A stretch of 64,000 nucleotides of DNA from Oscillospiraceae bacterium (GTDB lineage: Bacteria > Bacillota > Clostridia > Oscillospirales > CAG-272), in contig SVRZ01000006.1 of the NCBI GenBank assembly GCA_015064555.1, positions 1 through 64,000 of the forward strand, written 5' to 3'. Positions 58,715 to 64,000 of the stretch are shown one piece after another. The stretch's first letter is position 1. The number at the start of each line of letters is the position of its first letter. The notes under the pieces were generated by a model, which ran no database searches, was not told where the DNA came from, and saw only the letters and a list, made by a program, of their open reading frames with translations. The position numbers and the translations under genes were made by a program.

Positions 58715-59167
58715 ATGGAGCAAACAGCGATCTACGTTATATCGACCGTTGCTGCGGTCGCTCTTGCCTCCTTTTCATCATTGAATAATAGGATGCGGGA
58801 GGCAATAAAGCCGACTCTGGGGATTATCCTTCTTGCCGCCCTGTTGGCACCCCTGCCGGACATAATAGCCGCCATCGGCGACATGGAGGTAAACCTTCCG
58901 TCCGATGAGCTTTCGCAGAGTGTGACCGAGGATGCCGCAGAGGATGCATTTTGTCGCGGTATATGCTCGGCAATTGCGGAAAAATTCGACCTCGATGCCG
59001 ATTCTCTGACGGTGGAATGTATAGGCTTTTCCTTTTCGGAAATGCGCGCAGAGCTTATCCGTGTCGAGCTATCCGGACGCGCGGTCCTTGCCGACCGCAT
59101 CGGCATAGAAGGTTATATAGAAAAGGCGGGACTCGGTAATTGTGAGGTGGTGATACTAATTGAATAA
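58715..59167 (+). CDS. spoIIIAF: Stage III sporulation protein AF
   Basis: 150 aa from ATG 58715 (GGAGG upstream). Two membrane helices (about 4-18 and 32-50) then a soluble ring-building-motif domain (residues about 80-150), which is typical of AF. Overlaps the spoIIIAG start by 8 nt. Confidence 0.88.
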   Translation: MEQTAIYVISTVAAVALASFSSLNNRMREAIKPTLGIILLAALLAPLPDIIAAIGDMEVNLPSDELSQSVTEDAAEDAFCRGICSAIAEKFDLDADSLTVECIGFSFSEMRAELIRVELSGRAVLADRIGIEGYIEKAGLGNCEVVILIE

Positions 59168-59573
59168 TGTTACGGATGTTATAAAGAGGATATTGGGGGA
59201 TAAGAAGAAAATACTTCTGCTTCTGCTCGCTCTTATGGCGGCTCTGCTTATATTCATTCCTCAGGACAAAGGAAAGAGCATCGAGGAGACTACTCTCAGC
59301 GAATATAAGCAAACCTTTGAAAAGGAGCTTGCCGAGCTATGCTCATCTATTGACGGTGTCGGCAGATGCCGTGTCAGCGTCAGCTTTGCCGAGGGCGAGA
59401 GCTTCAAATACAACGGTGGCAAGATAGTATCATCCTCGCCTCCGAGGGTCCAGGGGATCACCGTCATATGCGACGGCGGTGACGATGATCGTGTGCGCGC
59501 AGAGCTGTGTGACTGTATGACTGCTCTATTTGATATAGGAAGCAACCGTGTCTGCGTGCTCAGGCTGAAATAA
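59160..59573 (+). CDS. spoIIIAG: Stage III sporulation protein AG, short form
   Basis: 137 aa. A TTG start (59160) is used, with GAGGTGGTGAT upstream; the start overlaps the spoIIIAF stop. One membrane helix (LLLLLALMAALLIFIP) is followed by the ring-building motif (GVGRCRVSVSF, VQGITVICDGG, RVRAELCDCMTALFDI). The family usually has a long insertion between the first strand pair, forming a beta-triangle in B. subtilis (229 aa); here it is only about 20 residues. So the ring may lack the outer structure. The gene is otherwise intact. Confidence 0.88.
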   Translation: MNNVTDVIKRILGDKKKILLLLLALMAALLIFIPQDKGKSIEETTLSEYKQTFEKELAELCSSIDGVGRCRVSVSFAEGESFKYNGGKIVSSSPPRVQGITVICDGGDDDRVRAELCDCMTALFDIGSNRVCVLRLK

Positions 59574-59670
59574 AAGACCGAAAATGAGAAAAAAAGAGCT
59601 GCGATTTTGTAATATAGCCGATTCGGCGGGCATATGCTTAATCAGTAACAAAAAAAGGAGAATTGCATAA

Positions 59671-60222
59671 ATGAAAACCGAAAAGCTCAAAAAAATCTTT
59701 TCCACCAAAACGGCAAGAAGCGTCGTTGTGATCGCTGCCGTGCTTCTCGTCGGACTTGCGGTATATCTCAATTACCGTTGGTTCTATGATCCCTCTGCCT
59801 CCATCGGATACGGCGATAATAATATGGAGGACAATTTCGATGATTCTGCCGAGACGAATATGAATGCTCAGCAGGCAAACGATTACTTCACCTCTGCCGC
59901 GCTTGCCCGTCGCCAGTCAAGGGATGAGGCGCTCGACGTTCTCGGCATCGTTTCATCCTCCGAGGATGCGGATGAGCAGACACGTGCCGATGCTCAGGCA
60001 AAAATGTCTAAAATAGCATCGGATATCCAGAATGAGGCGAATATCGAGGCTCTTGTCAAGGCAAAGGGCTTTGACGAGTGCGTTGCCGTCATAGGTGAGG
60101 ATACGGTCAGTGTTATAGTCAAGGCAGAGACTCTGCAGGCGAAGGATACCGCGCAGATACTTGCGATAGTCTATGAAACGACCGGAATCAGCCCCGAGAA
60201 GATAAGCATAATCAACAAATAA
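59671..60222 (+). CDS. spoIIIAH: Stage III sporulation protein AH
   Basis: 183 aa. One membrane helix (SVVVIAAVLLVGLAVYLNY, residues about 17-35), then a charged linker and the EscJ/PrgK-like domain (about 80-183; EALVKAKGFDECVAVIGEDTV). It spans the intermembrane space and binds forespore SpoIIQ. AAGGAGA precedes the ATG. Ends at a hairpin terminator. Confidence 0.92.
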   Translation: MKTEKLKKIFSTKTARSVVVIAAVLLVGLAVYLNYRWFYDPSASIGYGDNNMEDNFDDSAETNMNAQQANDYFTSAALARRQSRDEALDVLGIVSSSEDADEQTRADAQAKMSKIASDIQNEANIEALVKAKGFDECVAVIGEDTVSVIVKAETLQAKDTAQILAIVYETTGISPEKISIINK

Positions 60223-60237
60223 AGCGTATTGAACCCA

Positions 60238-60316
60238 GGCAGAGATAGGACTTATGGGAACCGAGCGGAGAATACCGCATCCTTCACCCCGAGCGTCCGA
60301 TATCTCTGCCTTTTTT
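60238..60316 (+). terminator. Terminator of the spoIIIA operon
   Basis: GGCAGAGATA (60238-60247) and TATCTCTGCC (60301-60310) pair perfectly, followed by six T. The loop is long (53 nt). Confidence 0.65.
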
Positions 60317-60390
60317 CGGTCGGGGAGCACGTCCGACCTTCGGTATGCCGACCTTTTGAGTATTTTTCGTCCGATGAAGGGAATAAAATA

Positions 60391-60419
60391 TTGACAACGG
60401 TGCTTTTATGTGCTAAAAT
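60391..60419 (+). promoter_or_regulatory. Promoter of asd
   Basis: TTGACA (60391-60396), 17-nt spacer, TAAAAT (60414-60419). The leader before the ATG at 60457 is only about 30 nt, too short for a lysine riboswitch. Confidence 0.75.
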
Positions 60420-60456
60420 ACATCATATATATTTTAAAAAGCGGAGGCAGAAGCAG

Positions 60457-61542
60457 ATGAAAAAGCTCAGAGTTGGTATCATAGGTGCTACAGGTATGGT
60501 AGGCCAGAGATTTATTATGCTCTTATCCGAGCACCCTTATTTTGAAATTACCGCATTGATAGCAGGCCCCAGATCTATGGGCAAAAGCTATCGTGAGGCG
60601 GTTTCGGGAAGGTGGAAGATGACCGCAGAATGTCCCGAGCGTATTGCGGAAATGAAGGTAATATCCTCGGAGGATATAGAGGGAGTGAAGGAGCTTGTCG
60701 ATTTTGTCTTCTGCGCTGTCAATATGCCAAAGGACGAAACGAAGAAGCTCGAGGAGGCATATGCATCGGCAGAGATCCCCGTTGTTTCCAATAATTCCGC
60801 AAACAGATGGACGCCCGACGTTCCCATGGTCATCCCGGAGGTAAACGATGCTCATCTTGCGGTCATTCCCTCTCAGAGAAAAAGACTTGGAACAAAGAAG
60901 GGCTTCATAGCCGTCAAGCCGAATTGCTCCATTCAGTCGTACGTCGGAGCGCTGGCACCCCTGCGTAAGTACGGAATAAGAGAGGTCGTTGCCACCACCT
61001 ATCAGGCGATAAGCGGAGCAGGCAAGACCTTCAACGAGTGGCCCGAAATGATAGATAACCTGATTCCGTATATCGGCGGCGAGGAGGAGAAGAGCGAGCG
61101 CGAGCCGCTACGCGTCTTCGGTGATGTGAAGGACGGTGTGATAGTACCCGCAGAGGAGCCTGTGATAACCACTCAGTGTCTGAGAGTCCCCGTAACCGAC
61201 GGACATATGGCTGCCGTTTTCGTAAAGTTCGATAATCCTCCCACTAAGGAGCAGATACTCGATGATTGGAGAAGCTATGAGGGAAAGCCTCAGCTCCTCG
61301 GTCTGCCCTCGGCTCCCGAGCATTTTCTCACTTATTTTGAGGAGGACAACAGACCTCAGACGGGGCTTGACAGGGATCTTTACGGCGGAATGGGTGTTTC
61401 TCTCGGCAGACTCAGAGAGGACACCGTATACGATTTTAAATTTGTCGGTCTTTCTCACAATACGCTTCGCGGAGCGGCAGGCGGTGCGGTGCTTATCGCA
61501 GAGCTTCTTTACCGCGAGGGCTATCTTACGGGTGAAAAATGA
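60457..61542 (+). CDS. asd: Aspartate-semialdehyde dehydrogenase (archaeal/yeast-like class)
   Basis: 361 aa from ATG 60457 (GGAGG upstream; the longer frame is not supported). Reduces aspartyl phosphate to the semialdehyde for lysine, threonine, methionine and dipicolinate. VGIIGATGMVGQRFIMLL starts the NADP fold; the catalytic Cys is in KPNCSIQSYV; the His is in the DGHMAAVFVK region. The Cys environment and length are of the archaeal/fungal class rather than the E. coli class. The LysR gene overlaps its stop by 4 nt. Confidence 0.92.
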   Translation: MKKLRVGIIGATGMVGQRFIMLLSEHPYFEITALIAGPRSMGKSYREAVSGRWKMTAECPERIAEMKVISSEDIEGVKELVDFVFCAVNMPKDETKKLEEAYASAEIPVVSNNSANRWTPDVPMVIPEVNDAHLAVIPSQRKRLGTKKGFIAVKPNCSIQSYVGALAPLRKYGIREVVATTYQAISGAGKTFNEWPEMIDNLIPYIGGEEEKSEREPLRVFGDVKDGVIVPAEEPVITTQCLRVPVTDGHMAAVFVKFDNPPTKEQILDDWRSYEGKPQLLGLPSAPEHFLTYFEEDNRPQTGLDRDLYGGMGVSLGRLREDTVYDFKFVGLSHNTLRGAAGGAVLIAELLYREGYLTGEK

Positions 61543-62441
61543 ACATAAGCAAATATAAGGCGCTTCTTACCGCGGTGGATATGGGCTCGTTTTCCGCCGC
61601 GGCATCCGCGCTCGGATATACCCAGTCGGGTATGACGCATATGATGAACAGCCTCGAGGAGGAGATCGGCTTTCCGATACTTCAGCGAGGCTATTTCGGT
61701 GTGAAGCTTACGGCGGCGGGCGAGAAAATAATCCCAAGGATAAGAGAGCTCGTCAACTGCGAGGACGCCCTCTATAACGAAATAGAGCTTGTGCGCTCCT
61801 ATGGCGGTAACGTAATAAGGATAGGCGCATATTCAAGCCTTGCCACACATTGGCTGCCCAGCATCATCGAAAGATTCAATAACGAGTTTCCGGATATAAC
61901 CGTCAATATCCAGACAGGCACGGTGGACGAGCTCTATTCGGGGCTTGAAACGGGCAGATTCGATATGGTATTCGGAAGCAGAAACAACAAGTACGATTTC
62001 AAATGGATACATCTTGCAAAGGACCGCTTCTATGCCGTTTTGCCGAAGGACTATCCCTTGGAGAACCCGAATGAGTTCCGCCTCGCGGGCTTCAACGGCA
62101 CAAAGTTCCTTATGCCCGGACTCGGCTTTGATGCGGATATAAGCCTTGTATTCTCCGAGAACTCGGTGAAGCCATTCGTAACCCAGACTTACGTTGACGA
62201 TCCTGCGATAATTTCTATGGTAGAGCACAGGTACGGAATAAGCATGCTCTCGGCGCTGATCATTTCGGACAGGCTGAACGACAATGTGAGCTTCGTGCCC
62301 ATCGTCCCCGAGGTCAACCGTTATCTCTCGATAGCATACAGACACGATTATATGCTCTCCTCGGTGGCAAAACGGCTGATTTCTATTACAAAGGAGTACG
62401 TCAGCAGCTATAAAACGGTGTATTTTGGTGATTTTGAATAA
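61539..62441 (+). CDS. LysR-family transcriptional regulator
   Basis: 300 aa. N-terminal winged helix (MNISKYKALLTAVDMGSFS, ALGYTQSGMTHMMNSLEEEI) in residues 1-65, followed by the periplasmic-binding-like effector domain (about 90-295). The ATG overlaps the asd stop as ATGA. It probably controls lysine-pathway or transport genes, possibly its own operon. The target is not evident from the sequence. Confidence 0.9.
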   Translation: MNISKYKALLTAVDMGSFSAAASALGYTQSGMTHMMNSLEEEIGFPILQRGYFGVKLTAAGEKIIPRIRELVNCEDALYNEIELVRSYGGNVIRIGAYSSLATHWLPSIIERFNNEFPDITVNIQTGTVDELYSGLETGRFDMVFGSRNNKYDFKWIHLAKDRFYAVLPKDYPLENPNEFRLAGFNGTKFLMPGLGFDADISLVFSENSVKPFVTQTYVDDPAIISMVEHRYGISMLSALIISDRLNDNVSFVPIVPEVNRYLSIAYRHDYMLSSVAKRLISITKEYVSSYKTVYFGDFE

Positions 62442-62494
62442 AATACAGCCGTCATTTTTGGCACATCCGAAGCCATCATTCGGCTTATATCCTC

Positions 62495-62523
62495 TTGACT
62501 TTTCATATAATAAAATGTATAAT
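62495..62523 (+). promoter_or_regulatory. Promoter of the tandem lipoprotein genes
   Basis: TTGACT (62495-62500), 17-nt spacer, TATAAT (62518-62523). Confidence 0.7.
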
Positions 62524-62566
62524 TATAATAGTTAACCATATTTATACTAAATTTACGAGGTGTGAT

Positions 62567-63223
62567 ATGAAAAAAATTATTTGCCTGTTAATGGTTTTTG
62601 CATGCATGTTCTCCATGGCATCCTGCAATCTGTTTAACAAAGATAACGGCGATGGCGAGGTTAAATCCGACGTTGCAAAGATCTCCGACATCATCGCTGA
62701 ATCTCAACCCACAAGGATCGTTTCTCACTCTGATTATCAGATTACCGGCGGAAAGCTTCTCAAGGGTATCTACACCACTCAGGTGGACAGAGTAAGCGGA
62801 AAGTCTCAGTTTGATTTCTCTTACGTAAAGAGAGCTGATGTTGCCGATATGAATCCTGCAGGAAGCTACGTGTCCGTTGAGGGTACTGTATGCTACAATG
62901 CGGACGGAAGTGTTTCCTCCGAGATCGGCGATGCATGGCTGAGCAGCGGAACCGGATATCTTCCCTATAGCCTTTCCATAGCAGAGGTAAGATTTGAATC
63001 CTACACTGTATCCGAGGATAAGAATACGCTCACCGCAGAGATAACCTCCGCGGAGTCCAGAAGAGTATTCGGTGTGCAGATAGAGTCAGAGGGAAATATA
63101 ACCCTTACCATTGAGACCGACGGCACGTATCTCCATTACGTTACCGTTTCTTATGCCACCGAAAATGCAACCGTTACTGTAAAGACCTCTTATGATTACG
63201 GTCTCGTAACGCTTGATTTTTAA
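62567..63223 (+). CDS. Lipoprotein of unknown function, first of a tandem pair
   Basis: 218 aa from ATG 62567 (GAGGTG upstream). Lipobox FSMASC with the acceptor Cys at residue 20. After a short Asn/Asp-rich linker comes one beta-rich domain (about 45-218; ITGGKLLKGIYTTQVD, VEGTVCYNADGSVSS). It resembles the next gene in organisation: MKKI start, CN after the lipobox, then a segment with PT(R/K) and repeated strands. I do not recognise the family. Confidence 0.75.
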   Translation: MKKIICLLMVFACMFSMASCNLFNKDNGDGEVKSDVAKISDIIAESQPTRIVSHSDYQITGGKLLKGIYTTQVDRVSGKSQFDFSYVKRADVADMNPAGSYVSVEGTVCYNADGSVSSEIGDAWLSSGTGYLPYSLSIAEVRFESYTVSEDKNTLTAEITSAESRRVFGVQIESEGNITLTIETDGTYLHYVTVSYATENATVTVKTSYDYGLVTLDF

Positions 63224-63256
63224 CGCCAGCAATTGATTTTTGAAAGGAATAGAAAA

Positions 63257-64000
63257 ATGAAGAAGATCTTAGCTATTTTTCTGATGCTCGCTTGCGTGCT
63301 CTCTTTTGCCTCCTGCAATATCACCAATATCTTTAACAAGAATAACGGTAATGGCGGCGGCAATGGCGGACAGACAAATACCGATGTTATTTCCAATTAC
63401 AAAAATATGTACGCAGCAAGCGTACCCACCAAGTCGGTAACCACTATTACCGAGGCTTATGAGAAGAACACTCTTGTGAGTGTTCACAGCCTTACCACCG
63501 GTCAGATCGACGGCAAGGTAGCAACCCGTCTTGACAGCACCGTTCAGACGCTTAATGACGTTTCGCTCGATGATGCTAACAAGCTTACCCTTAACCCCAT
63601 CCGCACTCAGAAGTCCAGCCAGTGGTACTATGAGGGCAAGGGCGTTTCCTACAACAGCGGTAAAACCTGGGATGAAAATGGCGTTAACTTTGCTCCCGTA
63701 GCAGGCTCTATATCTATAAACCTTGACGAATCCAACTTCAAGTCTGTTAACCACACCGTTGAGGGTGGAGTCGAGACTCTCGTTCTTGAGGTCGATGCAG
63801 ACAAGATGGACGTAGTTCTCAGCAACTTTATGTATGAGGGCCAGACCTTTGGATACGATGCTACCGTAACTATAGTATCGGCAGGCGGACGTATTTCTTC
63901 TATCCTTATCGAGTACGTTGTTGAGCAGTACGAGATAGGCGAAATGGATACCGAGGTCGTTATAAGCGAGATAAATATGTCCATAAGAGTTGATTATTCA
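63257..64000 (+). CDS. Second tandem lipoprotein, cut by window edge
   Basis: 248 codons read without a stop to the window edge. ATG 63257 has GAAAGG upstream. Lipobox LSFASC with Cys at residue 20, then an Asn/Gly-rich linker (NNGNGGGNGG) and a beta-rich domain (about 45 on; VHSLTTGQIDGK, KTWDENGVNF). It parallels the upstream gene, starting 33 nt later. The two look like paralogs from duplication. Confidence 0.75.
   Translation, partial: MKKILAIFLMLACVLSFASCNITNIFNKNNGNGGGNGGQTNTDVISNYKNMYAASVPTKSVTTITEAYEKNTLVSVHSLTTGQIDGKVATRLDSTVQTLNDVSLDDANKLTLNPIRTQKSSQWYYEGKGVSYNSGKTWDENGVNFAPVAGSISINLDESNFKSVNHTVEGGVETLVLEVDADKMDVVLSNFMYEGQTFGYDATVTIVSAGGRISSILIEYVVEQYEIGEMDTEVVISEINMSIRVDYS

Noticed and set aside
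60317..60456. Lysine riboswitch upstream of asd
   Set aside because: The promoter at 60391-60419 leaves a leader of about 30 nt, far too short.
1..64000. tRNA genes, CRISPR arrays and intact insertion sequences
   Set aside because: No cloverleaf, regularly spaced repeat array, or transposase with flanking inverted repeats was seen by eye.

Overview
The window looks like chromosomal DNA of an uncultured, endospore-forming member of the Clostridia. The main reasons are a complete spoIIIAA-spoIIIAH operon (55.5-60.2 kb), an AbrB/SpoVT-type regulator, and an operon for Re-type citrate synthase, aconitase and isocitrate dehydrogenase. Strong Shine-Dalgarno sites and near-consensus TTGACA-17-TATAAT promoters also fit. 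The species cannot be named from sequence alone. No rRNA, tRNA, CRISPR array or intact insertion sequence was found.

Layout. (1) 0-4.5 kb: a decaying accessory island on the minus strand. It holds a membrane protein with a C-terminal zinc ribbon (frameshifted), a YD-repeat lipoprotein, a relic resembling conserved proteins of clostridial integrative elements (several frameshifts), a DUF6100-like protein, and several inverted repeats. (2) 4.6-12 kb, minus: housekeeping genes lysS, greA, an S41 protease lipoprotein, a CdaR/PucR-type regulator, and the rsmE-prmA-ribF operon. (3) 12.2-19.1 kb, plus: GPH-like sugar transporter, glycerophosphodiesterase, RlmL-like rRNA methyltransferase, GH2 glycosidase, and an HtrA-like lipoprotein behind a structured leader. 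(4) 19.2-26.1 kb, plus: a GlpA-like/GlpB-like/DUF1667 flavin-iron-sulfur set, DUF362 protein, U32 peptidase and HAD phosphatase. (5) 26.2-29 kb, plus: SorC regulator, 2-hydroxyacid dehydrogenase and class II aldolase, with a clear paired operator. (6) 29.1-31.9 kb: M19 dipeptidase, then an Lrp regulator coupled to an aminotransferase. (7) 32-37.3 kb, minus: Re-citrate synthase, GntR regulator, aconitase and isocitrate dehydrogenase, the oxidative route to 2-oxoglutarate and glutamate, with its own palindromic operator. (8) 37.4-46 kb: cardiolipin synthase behind a possible attenuator, MgtC/SapB protein, HD hydrolase, cupin, nagA-tcdA-GDPD operon, and comM. (9) 46.2-55 kb: two very large secreted proteins, one with a D-x-x-G repeat tract apparently inserted in a lectin-like fold and one with a heparinase II/III-like region, followed by convergent kdgK. 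(10) 55-60.2 kb: abrB-like gene and the spoIIIA operon. (11) 60.4-64 kb: asd, a LysR regulator and two related lipoproteins, the last running off the window.

How it fits together. Several parts suggest growth on polysaccharides: GH2 enzyme, GPH transporter, NagA, heparinase-like enzyme and 2-keto-3-deoxygluconate kinase. A lyase acting on uronate polymers would yield unsaturated uronates, which flow to KDG and then KdgK. The best leads for undescribed biology are the paired giant secreted proteins, a SpoIIIAG with a strikingly short ring-building insertion, the structured leader before the HtrA-like gene, the attenuator-like leader before cls, and the tandem lipoproteins at the right edge. 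All assignments come from reading the sequence; no database search was run.
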